This document shows positions 26,426-35,221 of a stretch of 64,000 bases of DNA, one piece after another. This DNA comes from Paenibacillus eucommiae (GTDB taxonomy: Bacteria; Bacillota; Bacilli; Paenibacillales; NBRC-103111). The stretch spans positions 1 to 64,000 of the forward strand of contig NZ_JAGGLB010000042.1 in the NCBI RefSeq assembly GCF_017874215.1, given 5' to 3'. Made by a program: the position numbers and the translations under genes. The notes below the pieces were generated by a model. It ran no database searches. It had not been told where the DNA came from and worked only from the letters and a program-made list of their open reading frames with translations. Position 1 is the first letter of the stretch. Each line of letters opens with the position of its first letter.

Positions 26426-26493
26426 ATTCATTGAATCCAGTTGCTACTTGTGAATTGTATTGATCCTATACTTGTCAAACAGGAGGGTATCTC

Positions 26494-29256
26494 ATGAAGT
26501 CCACAAAGAAATGGATCTTGGTTGGTGTTTTTACACTGGCGTGGCTCACAGCAGTTCCGTTTGTGCAGGCTGACCCTGCGCCGAATCCTGCTTTTCCCAT
26601 CGGTATTTTTTATAATCCGGGGCCGGAGGATACAACAGATGCACGATATGCCGAGATTGCTAATATGAATGCAAATTTTATTGTTGGCACCAATTATGTG
26701 GACACCTATGCGGAAAATGACCTGGCTTTAACTTATGCCCAGGCTCATGGTTTGAAAATGCTGGTAGATGACGGACGGTTGAAATGGAATAGCTACCAGG
26801 AGCTGACGCAAACCGTCCAAAACCAGAACCTTCAGGTCAGCTCTACCAGTCCGCTGGGCCAAACGTTTAAAACCCCGATTTCAACGACTATGCTCGGTAT
26901 CAGCACGGTTCAGCTGCATCTGGGTGTTCCTGATCTGCCGGCTGGAGTAACGGTTACGCTGACTGTATACAACGATCCTGGCAAGACCTACGCTTTCTTT
27001 TCAAAATCGTTAACAGGCCCTATTTCGGGAGATACACTTACTTTTGACTTTTATCAAGCCGTTGGTGTTGGCGGGGGCAGCTATTATATGGAACTTACAA
27101 GCAGCAGCCCGACTGCACTGCCGATAGCTGCTTCCACAACCAATGCCTATGCCGATGGGCAGGCTTATGTGAATGGCATCGCCCAAGCTGCCGATCTGAC
27201 GTTTAACGCTGACATCTCCAAGCTGGCTTATGATGATGGGCAGCAGCCGGCAGTGGCGGCGCTTGACGAAATTGCGCAGCATTATGCAAATAACGACGCT
27301 GTATTGGGATACAACGTGTTTGATGAGCCTTTTGCCAATATGTTCGCAAGAGTCAAAGAAACGGTCGATCAACTAAAGGTTCATCACCCCGGGAACAAAT
27401 CGATGGTCAACTTATTGCCGATCGAGTCTTTCAATCCTTTCAAGGACTTGAATTTGTCGGAGCCGGTTAATATATCTGGCGAATTTGTAACCGCTTCCAA
27501 ACCACTAGGCCAGACGTTCAAAACGGGCAGCAATCAAACAAAGATTGCCAACATCATTCTGCACCATGATTATTCGACATGGAGGAGTGAGGAAGTGCTG
27601 ACGTTGAAGCTCTGGGATTCCCCGCAAAAGAACACGCTCATTGCCGAGCGCTCCCGTTCAGGTGCGGAAGACTTATGGGTTTCTTTTGAAATGGACGCTG
27701 ATGTGGCTGCGGATACGTCTTACTATTGGGAGCTGACCCACAATGGCGGCGGGGACAACTCTGTCGGATGGGTGGTGCGTTCTAATGGCGATCTGAACTG
27801 GGAACCTAACGGAAAAGCGTATGTGAACGGTGTTCCCATTGAATCTGACTTTACGTTTGTACTTACCAGTGAAAGACTGCGGACAGCTGAGGAGCTATAT
27901 GAGGATTATGTGAGCGAATGGGTCAGCCTGCAGCCTGATGTTCTGGTTTACGATAATTATCCATTCAAAACAATACATGAGCTGTTAAGCGGCTATTATG
28001 CAAATTTGGAGGTTATTCGCCGGCAGTCACTGCTTGGTGACATTGATTTCTGGTCTTACATTTTATCCGTAGGAGCTGCAAACGATCATCTGCGGGCTCC
28101 GACAGAGAATGAAATCAGGTATCACATCTATACCAATCTGGCTTATGGGGCCAAAGGAATCATTTATTTCACTTATTGGACGCCAGCAGCCAATTGGGGC
28201 TTTCATGATGGGCTTATTTTACAGGACGGAACAAGAAACAGCTCATATACATGGGCTAAAAACATCAATTCAGAGCTGCTGCAGCTCGGTCCAACACTAA
28301 CTTCCCTGACCTCCCAAGCCGTGTATCACACAGGTACGCTGCCGGAATCTACAACTGCGCTGCCTGCAAACTTCTTCCTGCAGCCGGATGATTTGGCGAA
28401 GCCTTGGATAATCAGTGACTTCACAGATAGCAGCGGACAGAGATTTGTGATGATCGTTAACCGGGATTTGACCGATGCTTCGACGGGAACTTTCACCATG
28501 AACCCGGAGCTGGGAGAAATCAAAGAAGTTTCGAAGCAAAACGGGGAACAGGTGGAAGCCGGCTATGATCCTCTAACAGGTGAGCTGACTGCCAGCTTTG
28601 CCCCTGGTGAAGGCAGACTGTATGCTCTGAATGCACCGATTCCGGCGGCAAATGTAACTTCCTTAACTACAGATGCTAGCTCCGTCTCTGCTGGTTCAAC
28701 ATTTAAAGTGAAATACGGCTTGAACAGCGTGACTCAAGATATGTATGCACAGGATATTAAGCTGCAATATGATCCTGCAGTCGTCGAGCTTGTTTCGGCA
28801 AAATCCATCAAACAGGGGATTAGCCTTCTTGAGACTGTGAAAGATCAGGCCGGAAGCCCTCAATTGATTTTGGCTAGTGAAGGTCAGGGAAACGAAATCA
28901 CAGGTCAAGCGGAAATCGTTGAGCTAACTTTCAACGCGAAATTGGTTTCACAGGCTGCAACCAGTGAAATTAAGCTTACAAGCGCAACTGTGGCAGACAG
29001 TAACGGCGAAGAATATGCAGCCGCGTTGTCTTCGGTGAACGTTCAAGTGACACCTGGTATGTCCGGTGACTTCAACCAGGATAATAAAGTTACAGTTGGC
29101 GATTTGTCGATCCTGGCTGCCCATTACGGCAAAGACGTGAACAGTCCGGATTGGGAACAGGTGAAGCGGGTAGATCTAAATAGAGATGGTAAAATCGACA
29201 TCCAGGATCTGGTCGCGTTTGCCAAGAAAATCTTGGGTAACGGTAACGGGATGTAG
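26494..29256 (+). CDS. Secreted glycosidase-like protein with cohesin and dockerin modules
   Basis: A 920-residue protein with a signal peptide (ends VQADP, about residue 27). The body looks like a TIM barrel (FPIGIFYNPG, GYNVFDEPF, YDNYPF, GIIYFTYW) interrupted twice by related beta-sandwich inserts (about residues 112-235 and 330-455; both contain PLGQTFKT and AYVNG). The end has a cohesin-like domain (about 722-850; SVSAGSTFKVKYGLNS, DIKLQYDPAVVELVSA) and a dockerin-like pair of calcium loops (GDFNQDNKVTVGDLSILAAH, VDLNRDGKIDIQDLVAF). Glutamate in FDEPF is a candidate catalytic residue. The ribosome site is AGGAGGG. It probably acts with the preceding SLH enzyme. Cohesin plus dockerin in one chain suggests self-assembly. 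Confidence 0.8.
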   Translation: MKSTKKWILVGVFTLAWLTAVPFVQADPAPNPAFPIGIFYNPGPEDTTDARYAEIANMNANFIVGTNYVDTYAENDLALTYAQAHGLKMLVDDGRLKWNSYQELTQTVQNQNLQVSSTSPLGQTFKTPISTTMLGISTVQLHLGVPDLPAGVTVTLTVYNDPGKTYAFFSKSLTGPISGDTLTFDFYQAVGVGGGSYYMELTSSSPTALPIAASTTNAYADGQAYVNGIAQAADLTFNADISKLAYDDGQQPAVAALDEIAQHYANNDAVLGYNVFDEPFANMFARVKETVDQLKVHHPGNKSMVNLLPIESFNPFKDLNLSEPVNISGEFVTASKPLGQTFKTGSNQTKIANIILHHDYSTWRSEEVLTLKLWDSPQKNTLIAERSRSGAEDLWVSFEMDADVAADTSYYWELTHNGGGDNSVGWVVRSNGDLNWEPNGKAYVNGVPIESDFTFVLTSERLRTAEELYEDYVSEWVSLQPDVLVYDNYPFKTIHELLSGYYANLEVIRRQSLLGDIDFWSYILSVGAANDHLRAPTENEIRYHIYTNLAYGAKGIIYFTYWTPAANWGFHDGLILQDGTRNSSYTWAKNINSELLQLGPTLTSLTSQAVYHTGTLPESTTALPANFFLQPDDLAKPWIISDFTDSSGQRFVMIVNRDLTDASTGTFTMNPELGEIKEVSKQNGEQVEAGYDPLTGELTASFAPGEGRLYALNAPIPAANVTSLTTDASSVSAGSTFKVKYGLNSVTQDMYAQDIKLQYDPAVVELVSAKSIKQGISLLETVKDQAGSPQLILASEGQGNEITGQAEIVELTFNAKLVSQAATSEIKLTSATVADSNGEEYAAALSSVNVQVTPGMSGDFNQDNKVTVGDLSILAAHYGKDVNSPDWEQVKRVDLNRDGKIDIQDLVAFAKKILGNGNGM

Positions 29257-29361
29257 GGGTGTGTGGAGAGGAGATTCGGAGAAAGCAGAGGGATATGTCT
29301 CGCACATTATAAGGTTGTTATCCGTATTAGGGCAGCTTTAGAGCTTATGGAATTCTGGGAC

Positions 29362-29396
29362 AGAAGGCTAGAGAAATATCTCTGGTCTTCTTTTTT
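29362..29396 (+). terminator. Rho-independent terminator
   Basis: AGAAGGCTAGAGA (29362-29374) pairs with TCTCTGGTCTTCT (29379-29391) including two G-T pairs, then TTTTTT. It closes the polysaccharide cluster. Confidence 0.8.
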
Positions 29397-29402
29397 ATGA
29401 TG

Positions 29403-30139
29403 TTACTGGAAAGTGTATGTTTAGAAAGGAACCTGGAGTTGGAGTGAATATTAATCATGGATATAGTACAGTTTTATTGAGGTGAAGTAGGGATACAGGG
29501 ATACCTGGAGCTAATAAAATAAATTCGTGCAGCGCAGCTTTACAGTGGTGAAGTGGTCGGTATTACCGTTCATTCTCCAAAGGAGTCAGAAAGGGAGCAC
29601 ATTTTTTCCATATCGCCACTATCCCCTTCTCTCAGGAGAGCAACCTCTGCTTATCTGTCCGTTTGAATGTGGCAGGAAGAACGAAAGTAATCAGCAGTAA
29701 TCGGCCCGCCTCCTCCGCCTCCTCCGAAGAATCGAGCGTGTGCTTCACTTAACGATGTTTTTCATCGTTAAAGTAAGTGTTCCAGGTCAAACCGTCACGT
29801 TAATGATGATTTTCATCGTTAAATCAGCAGATCCTTCTCAGCTACGCGCAATCTTCATCCCCAGCGCCTTTGTCCGCTAGGAAATCTCCTCCAATCAAGA
29901 GGAAAACCATTGCTGGCTGTCTGTTTGAGCTTGCTGTTCGTGCGATCGTAGCTAAAGAGAGGGAATGGCTGTGGGCGGAAGAGCGTTAGCGCCCGCCTTT
30001 AAAGATTTGTTCCTACTCCTCATCTGGATCATTCAAGGGAACAAATCTTTAACAGCGGCTGGAGCCCACAGCCATTCCCTCCCTCCATGCACCAACGTCA
30101 CGAATACGCTCCTCAAAGGACGCCGCAAGGCGTTTTTCT
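29403..30139 (+). repeat. Composite intergenic repeat, copy R3 (longest copy)
   Basis: It starts with a GGAAAGTGTATG-like block after the terminator. It contains the TATCGCCACTATCCC block (about 29610), palindromes at 29749-29771 and 29800-29822, and then passes directly to CAGCAGATCC, so the part between palindromes ii and iv of copy R2 is missing. The branched hairpin is perfect: outer 18 bp GAGGGAATGGCTGTGGGC (29959-29976) with 30064-30081, inner 15 bp 29999-30013 with 30038-30052, and a local hairpin GGCGG/CCGCC around GCGTTAGC. The end hairpin ACGCC-GCAA-GGCGT-TTTT is at 30120-30138, just before the guaB promoter. Confidence 0.87.
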
Positions 30140-30150
30140 GAAAGAAATCA

Positions 30151-30179
30151 TTGCTTATAAGTAGACTAGATGCTATAAT
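30151..30179 (+). promoter_or_regulatory. Promoter of the IMP dehydrogenase gene
   Basis: TTGCTT (30151-30156), a 17-base spacer and TATAAT (30174-30179), about 43 bases before the start codon. It begins 12 bases after the repeat's terminator hairpin. Confidence 0.7.
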
Positions 30180-30221
30180 CGTTAAAATTTATATTTCGAG
30201 AATAGGAAGGTGTGGGGAAAA

Positions 30222-31721
30222 GTGGCTCATTATTACAAGGAACCATCGCGTACGTTTAGTGAATTTCTACTGCTGCCCAACTTGACAACTAAGGATTGTA
30301 TACCTGCGAATGTGGATCTCAAAACACCGATCGTGAAATTTCAAAAGGACGAGAAACCAGCGATCGAGCTCAATGTTCCTTTTGCTTCTGCGGTGATGCA
30401 GGCTGTATCTGATCAGCATATGGCGATTGCTTTGGCGCAATGTGGCGGGATTTCGTTTATCTACGGTTCGCAGACGGTTGCAGATCAAGTGGAGATGGTG
30501 CGCAAGGTAAAGGAGTACAAGGCCGGGTTTGTTGTTAGCCGTTCCAATTTGACCCCTAATCATACCCTGCGGGACGTACTTGCCCTGAATGAAAGAAATG
30601 GCCACTCCACGGTAGCGGTCACAGATGACGGAACACCAAAGGGAAAGCTGCTCGGTATCGTCACAAGTAGGGATTACAGAACAAGCAGAGATTCACTGGA
30701 TAAGCCCGTGAGTGAATTTATGACGCCTTATTCTTCACTTATATATGGAACACTAGGAACTACTTTGTCGGAAGCCAATGATCTGATTTGGGAGCATAAG
30801 CTGAATTGCGTTCCAATTGTGGATGGGGATCAGAACCTGGTATATCTGGTTTTTAGAAAGGATTACGACAGGCATAAAGAAAACCCTCTGGAGCTGCTCG
30901 ACAACAACAAAAGCTACATTGTAGGAGCTGGAATCAATACGAAGGATTATAAGGAGAGAGTGCCGGCTTTGGTTGAAGCGGGGGTAGATATTCTGGTCAT
31001 TGACTCCTCCGACGGATTCAGCGAATGGCAGCGGGAAACGGTACAGTATGTAAAGGCTAATTTCAATGTGAAAATAGGTGCGGGCAACGTAGCGGATAAA
31101 GAAGGCTTTATGTATCTCGTGGAATCAGGCGCTGATTTCGTGAAAGTAGGCATTGGTGGAGGTTCGATCTGCATAACGCGCGAGCAAAAAGGGATCGGCC
31201 GTGGACAAGCCTCTGCGCTTATTGAAATTGCTGAAGCAAGAGATGCATATTTTGAAGAGACTGGTACGTATGTGCCTATCTGTTCCGATGGCGGTATCGT
31301 GCATGATTACCATATTACAATGGCGCTGGCGATGGGAGCTAATTTTGTCATGATGGGCAGATACTTTGCCCGCTTTGATGAGAGTCCAACGAAGAAGCTG
31401 AAGATCGGAAACAATTATGTGAAAGAATATTGGGCCGAAGGCTCTAACCGGGCTCGCAATTGGGAGCGGTACGACTTGGGCGGGAAGCAAGGACTCCTGT
31501 TTGAGGAAGGCGTGGATTCTTATGTCCCGTATGCCGGGGGATTAAGAGAAAACCTAGATAAGACAACGAGTAAAATTAAATCAACCATGTGCAATTGTGG
31601 CGCCAAAACGATAAGAGGACTGCAAAGCGAGGCGAGAATTACTCTGGTTTCCTCTACCAGCCTTGTTGAAGGCGGAGCCCATGATGTTATCCTGAAAGAT
31701 GGCAGCATGTCGGCTGAGTAG
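30222..31721 (+). CDS. guaB: IMP dehydrogenase, Tritrichomonas-like variant
   Basis: About 499 residues. It oxidises IMP to XMP with NAD, the committed step of GMP synthesis. The nucleophile is Cys317 in GIGGGSICITREQKGIGRGQ, with a CBS pair inserted at about residues 95-225, the IMP-binding GAGNV and CSDGGI motifs, and the flap RYDLGGKQ. The N-terminus (MAHYYKEPSRTFSEFLLLPN), SICITREQ loop and C-terminal STMCNCGA and LVSSTSLVEGGAHDVI are those of the Tritrichomonas foetus-type branch as I remember it, not the common bacterial GPGSICTTR type. I choose GTG 30222 over GTG 30210 because family members begin MAHYY. The TATAAT promoter lies upstream. Confidence 0.88.
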   Translation: MAHYYKEPSRTFSEFLLLPNLTTKDCIPANVDLKTPIVKFQKDEKPAIELNVPFASAVMQAVSDQHMAIALAQCGGISFIYGSQTVADQVEMVRKVKEYKAGFVVSRSNLTPNHTLRDVLALNERNGHSTVAVTDDGTPKGKLLGIVTSRDYRTSRDSLDKPVSEFMTPYSSLIYGTLGTTLSEANDLIWEHKLNCVPIVDGDQNLVYLVFRKDYDRHKENPLELLDNNKSYIVGAGINTKDYKERVPALVEAGVDILVIDSSDGFSEWQRETVQYVKANFNVKIGAGNVADKEGFMYLVESGADFVKVGIGGGSICITREQKGIGRGQASALIEIAEARDAYFEETGTYVPICSDGGIVHDYHITMALAMGANFVMMGRYFARFDESPTKKLKIGNNYVKEYWAEGSNRARNWERYDLGGKQGLLFEEGVDSYVPYAGGLRENLDKTTSKIKSTMCNCGAKTIRGLQSEARITLVSSTSLVEGGAHDVILKDGSMSAE

Positions 31722-31737
31722 AAATAAATACCAGGCT

Positions 31738-31797
31738 TCGTAGACCGTTGGGGGAATTTCTTAACCCTTTGGATCTAGGGGGCTTTTTCTTTTGTTT
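31738..31797 (+). terminator. Possible terminator after guaB
   Basis: An imperfect hairpin (CGTAGACC ... TGGATCTA with GGGGG/CCC inside) ends in TTTTTCTTTTGTTTT. Pairing is imperfect, so the call rests mainly on position and the T-rich tail. Confidence 0.35.
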
Positions 31798-31842
31798 TAT
31801 TTGATAAAAGGATCATAGAAGTCAATAGGAGGAAGAGCGGCA

Positions 31843-32409
31843 GTGGAACAGAAGTCAAAAATAACAGCATCTCAGGTTAAGAAAACATTAAAAGGCTATG
31901 ACTCAGACGTTTTAATTTCAATCATCATGGATTGTTATAAGATGAACGACGGGGTAAAGAAGTATTTAAATGTCATGATTGACCCTGAAGGAACCATTAA
32001 TGAATTGTACGAGGGAGCTAAGGATCAAGTTTTACAAGAATTTTTCCCGAAGAGAGGAGAGCCGAAGCTTCGATTAGCCAAAGCGAAGAAAGCCATCGCA
32101 GAATTCAGCAAGCTGAGCCATGACGAGGTAAGGACCATTGACCTGATGATTTATTATGTGGAGCTTGGCGTAAAGTTTATCGATTCATATGGCTGGGATG
32201 ATGAACATTTTTACAATAGCATGGCTTCTGTGTATGCAAATATAATCAAAAATGTTCATGTGAATTCAAACCCCGGATTAGCAATGATGTTTAAGGAACG
32301 GATGCTAAAAATAGTGACAGCCTCAATCGATATGGACTGGGAACTCTACGACGATTTGATAAATTTATATTCGAATTCTGATTTTTATGAAGAGGAAGAT
32401 TTTGAGTAA
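31843..32409 (+). CDS. DUF6155-like protein of unknown function
   Basis: A 188-residue soluble, mostly helical protein that starts at GTG 31843 after AGGAGGAAG. The text VKKTLKGYDSDVLISIIMDCYKM, then an FFPKRGEPKLRLAKAKKAI segment and a helical C-terminus ending EEEDFE, is what I associate with the DUF6155 family. No catalytic motif, signal peptide or membrane segment is visible. The stop codon overlaps the possible first codons of a broken Uma2-type gene, which may have been placed here by recombination. Confidence 0.75.
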   Translation: MEQKSKITASQVKKTLKGYDSDVLISIIMDCYKMNDGVKKYLNVMIDPEGTINELYEGAKDQVLQEFFPKRGEPKLRLAKAKKAIAEFSKLSHDEVRTIDLMIYYVELGVKFIDSYGWDDEHFYNSMASVYANIIKNVHVNSNPGLAMMFKERMLKIVTASIDMDWELYDDLINLYSNSDFYEEEDFE

Positions 32410-32419
32410 GATTGACCTG

Positions 32420-32707
32420 CGTGGCTATATTGCACCGTTTGATGTTCGGATCCCAAAAACGAATGAACCGGAAAAAGAGATCGACACGGTTGTACAGCCG
32501 GATCTTTCGATCATATGAGATCAGGGCAAGTTGGATGAACGGGGATGCAAGGGAGCTCCCGATCTGATCGTCGAGGTCATTTCTCCTGGTTCCCTTAAGC
32601 TGGATATTACCTTGAAGAAGCGTTTATATGAATGCTCTGGTGTAAAGGAATATTGGATTGTTTACCCGCAGGAACGGATTGTTATGGTAAGATGGACCTA
32701 TCCGTAG
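32420..32707 (+). pseudogene. Uma2-family (DUF820) endonuclease-like remnant
   Basis: One frame reads GYIAPFDVRIPKTNEPEKEI, then VVQPDLSII, a TGA stop at 32516-32518, DQGKLDERGCKGAPDLIVEV, ISPGSLKLDITLKKRLYECS and KEYWIVYPQERIVMV, and ends at TAG 32705-32707. This is the central PD-(D/E)XK-like core of Uma2 proteins, where IICDxxKLD is usual, so the TGA most likely replaced a cysteine codon. The N-terminal third is missing. Two defects make this a pseudogene. No intact copy is in the window. Confidence 0.85.
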
Positions 32708-32805
32708 TGTTCGAGGGCTGAGCCGCCGTTTATTTCATTGTATAAAAAAAGGATGTTCTTACCATGCTAAGCAGGTATGTATTTTAGCATTCAGGAGGAA
32801 CAACG

Positions 32806-33057
32806 ATGACCAGGCACGATTCCAGCTTACAAACTCAAAATGTGATTTCTACTGCCCAAAATGCTGTAGAGGATGTCCAAAATGCGACCGCACAGGCTCA
32901 ATCCCATCCTTCCGAGGAAACCCGGGAAAACGCGCAAAATGCTGTAGTTCAAGCGGAAAGAGCGATTGCTCAAGCTCAGGATGCTGAGAACCAAGCGGCT
33001 GTTGATCAGGCGGAAGAAGCGTTGAATCAGGAGAAGTCTGTGCTTCAGGATTTGTAG
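32806..33057 (+). CDS. Small alanine/glutamine-rich helical protein
   Basis: An 83-residue protein with a strong ribosome site (CAGGAGGAA) eight bases before ATG 32806. It is hydrophilic, without signal peptide, and built from A/Q/E-rich helical repeats (VISTAQNAVEDVQNATAQAQ, AVVQAERAIAQAQDAENQAA). Heptad-like spacing suggests a coiled coil or a stress/spore-type small protein. I do not recognise a family. It lies alone between a pseudogene and an aldo/keto reductase. Confidence 0.65.
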   Translation: MTRHDSSLQTQNVISTAQNAVEDVQNATAQAQSHPSEETRENAQNAVVQAERAIAQAQDAENQAAVDQAEEALNQEKSVLQDL

Positions 33058-33109
33058 TTTAACTGACAAGCTTAATCGACAAGTGATACTAACGCCCTTA
33101 GGCAGGCTT

Positions 33110-33139
33110 TTGTCTCCAAGGGTATTTGTCGTGTATAAT
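33110..33139 (+). promoter_or_regulatory. Probable promoter of the aldo/keto reductase gene
   Basis: TTGTCT (33110-33115), an 18-base spacer and TATAAT (33134-33139), about 75 bases upstream of ATG 33213. An imperfect CCCTT/AAGGG hairpin overlaps the -35 side. Confidence 0.5.
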
Positions 33140-33212
33140 TAACATATCATAGTTACACTTTTTGAAATTATCAGGGTATATAAAATGGTCTGCACAAGGA
33201 GGAAATGGGAAA

Positions 33213-34043
33213 ATGATTAACCATATCTCAGACAAAACCGTTCTGAACAATGGCGTTGAGATGCCTTGGTTAGGACTTGGCGTTTGGAAGGCCGAAGATG
33301 GAAGCGAAGTTATAAGCTCGGTGAAGGATGCGGTTGCGGCCGGTTACAGAAGCATTGATACGGCTGCCGTTTACGCTAATGAGTCCGGGGTCGGACAAGG
33401 GATTCGAGAGTGCGGAGTGCCGCGCGAAGAGCTTTTTATTACGACTAAGCTGTGGAATGAAAAGCAAGGCTATGAAAGCACGTTAAAGGCTTTTGATGAG
33501 AGCATGGAGAAGCTTGGATTAGACTATCTTGATTTGTATCTCATTCACTGGCCTGGAAAAGATAAATATAAAGAGACATGGAGAGCGTTCACGAAGCTTT
33601 ATGAGGAAGGCAGAGTGAGGGCTATCGGTGTAAGCAACTTCCAAATTCATCATCTGGAGGATCTTATGGCGGATAGCAGTATCGTTCCTGCTGTGAATCA
33701 AGTGGAGTACCACCCGAAGCTTACACAAAGACCATTGATCGATTTTTGTAAAAAGCATGGCATTCAGGTTGAAGCCTGGAGCCCGCTTATGCAGGGTAAG
33801 CTGCTTGATCATCCGGAGCTGAAGGAGCTTGCTGCCAAACACGGCAAATCGGTCACTCAGATTATTCTCCGTTGGGATTTGCAAAATGGTGTCGTGACGA
33901 TCCCGAAATCGGTGAAGAAGCACCGCATAGTGGAGAATGCGAATATTTTTGACTTTTCATTAGCAGCGGAAGATATGGCGGTGATCGATGCGCTGAATGA
34001 AGATTCACGTGTTGGCTCCGATCCGGACAGTGTTATTTTTTAA
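33213..34043 (+). CDS. Aldo/keto reductase
   Basis: A 276-residue AKR-fold enzyme that reduces aldehydes or ketones with NADPH. The catalytic tetrad can be read: D in SIDTAAVYANE with its Tyr (Y in AVYANE), K in FITTKLW and H in LYLIHWPG. The phosphate-binding end is VTIPKSVKKHRIVENA. It matches the length and order of YtbE/YvgN-like reductases. ATG 33213 has AGGAGGAAAT upstream; the in-frame ATG at 33162 does not. It is a single-gene unit with its own promoter and terminator. Confidence 0.88.
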   Translation: MINHISDKTVLNNGVEMPWLGLGVWKAEDGSEVISSVKDAVAAGYRSIDTAAVYANESGVGQGIRECGVPREELFITTKLWNEKQGYESTLKAFDESMEKLGLDYLDLYLIHWPGKDKYKETWRAFTKLYEEGRVRAIGVSNFQIHHLEDLMADSSIVPAVNQVEYHPKLTQRPLIDFCKKHGIQVEAWSPLMQGKLLDHPELKELAAKHGKSVTQIILRWDLQNGVVTIPKSVKKHRIVENANIFDFSLAAEDMAVIDALNEDSRVGSDPDSVIF

Positions 34044-34110
34044 CACAGCATAGCGGATTCGTAAATCTCGTAAAGAATTCGTGAATATTCAAGCTTCAAG
34101 CGGCCTCAAG

Positions 34111-34147
34111 CCCCTAACCCATATATCGATATGGATTAGGGGTTTTT
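34111..34147 (+). terminator. Strong Rho-independent terminator
   Basis: CCCCTAACCCATAT (34111-34124) pairs with ATATGGATTAGGGG (34129-34142) with one mismatch, followed by TTTTTC. Confidence 0.85.
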
Positions 34148-34158
34148 CATTGAATTAC

Positions 34159-34688
34159 AGGAGAGCACAAGCTCAGTTTTTCCATATCGCCACTATCCCT
34201 TTCTCTCATGAGAGCAACCTCTGCTGGCAGTCCGTATGAGCGTGGGATGTTCGCAACTTGAAGTTGAGAGGAACGGGAGGTGGGAGTAAAAGTGATAGCA
34301 GCAGCCGGATCTCCCCCGAATGGAGCGTGTGCTTCACTTAACGATGTTTTTCATCGTTAAAGTGGCAGGTCCGCTTGGTTGTGCGCGCTGGCAGGGCTGT
34401 TCTTCAGTCCCCGCGGCTTGGCCCGCGGGGAAATTTCCTTCAATCCAGAGGGAAAACCCTTTCTGGCAGTCCGTTTGAGCTTGGTGCTCGTGCGATTGTA
34501 GCTGAGAGAGGTAAGAGGTGTGGGCGGAAGAGTGTTAGCGTCCGCCTTTAAAGATTTGTTCCTACCTCCTCATCCATTTCATTCAAGGGAACAAATCTTT
34601 AACAGCGGCTGGAGCCCACACCTCTTACCTCCGCAACGCTCCCACGTCACGAACACGCACATCTAATGACGCCGCAAGGCGTTTTTCT
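34159..34688 (+). repeat. Composite intergenic repeat, copy R4
   Basis: The 5' block TATCGCCACTATCCC is near 34187 and one palindrome lies at 34338-34360. The middle block here forms a perfect CCCCGCGG/CCGCGGGG hairpin (about 34410-34431). The outer stem uses a different sequence from R3 but is again perfect: GAGGTAAGAGGTGTGGGC (34508-34525) with 34614-34631. The inner 15-bp stem is retained, and the local hairpin is GGCGGA/TCCGCC. The end hairpin ACGCC-GCAA-GGCGT plus TTTTT is at 34669-34686, three bases before the stop of the converging regulator gene. Confidence 0.87.
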
Positions 34689-34690
34689 TA

Positions 34691-35068
34691 TTATGAGCTG
34701 GCCTTCTCATGCTGCAGAACCCTGCCCAGGGCTTCAAGCACACGATAATCATGAAAGGGCTTTACAATGAAATCAGCAGCTCCGGCTTGAATGGCTTCGA
34801 TGACGGTATCCTTTTGTCCGATTGCAGAGCACATCACTACAATGGCATAGGGATCTCTTCTCCTGATCTCCTTCAGAGCTTGAATCCCGCCCATTTCCGG
34901 CATAACGATATCCATTATCACAAGCTCGGGACGAAAAGCAAGATATTTCTCAATGGCTTGTTCCCCATTAGCTGCCTCGCATATGACAACATGACCGGCT
35001 TTCTCTAAAGCGTGTTTAAGGATATTTCTGGTAAATGCGGCATCATCAACGATCATAACAGCGGCCAC
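34691..35068 (-). CDS. Stand-alone CheY-like response regulator
   Basis: About 125 residues, a receiver domain only: DD at residues 8-9, phosphorylatable D53 in LVIMDIVMP, a serine in VMCSAIGQ and the lysine in FIVKPF. There is no output domain, so it probably acts by binding a partner, as CheY or Spo0F-type proteins do. I prefer GTG 35068 (GGGGTG six bases upstream) to GTG 35077. The product is close to the 56310 regulator (PELVxMDIxMPE, MCSAxGQ), so the two are probably paralogues. No kinase is adjacent. Confidence 0.82.
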   Translation of the reverse strand: MAAVMIVDDAAFTRNILKHALEKAGHVVICEAANGEQAIEKYLAFRPELVIMDIVMPEMGGIQALKEIRRRDPYAIVVMCSAIGQKDTVIEAIQAGAADFIVKPFHDYRVLEALGRVLQHEKASS

Positions 35069-35191
35069 GTAAAGCACCCCGTTCTTATATTTTTAGTATG
35101 TACATATGACTATACAGGAAGACGCTAAACAAATACTGAAACAGGATTTTGACCTATTTGCTGCAGGGCTTAATTATAGTCAAAAAATCCG

Positions 35192-35221
35192 TTGACACTC
35201 CCTTGAAGACAATGATAAAAT
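35192..35221 (+). promoter_or_regulatory. Promoter of the exporter leader
   Basis: TTGACA (35192-35197), an 18-base spacer and TAAAAT (35216-35221). It would give a leader RNA of about 350 nt before the exporter genes. Confidence 0.65.

Noticed and set aside
29403..30139. Classical insertion sequence
   Set aside because: No transposase ORF, no terminal inverted repeats at the ends of the element and no target duplication that I can see. A non-autonomous element remains possible.
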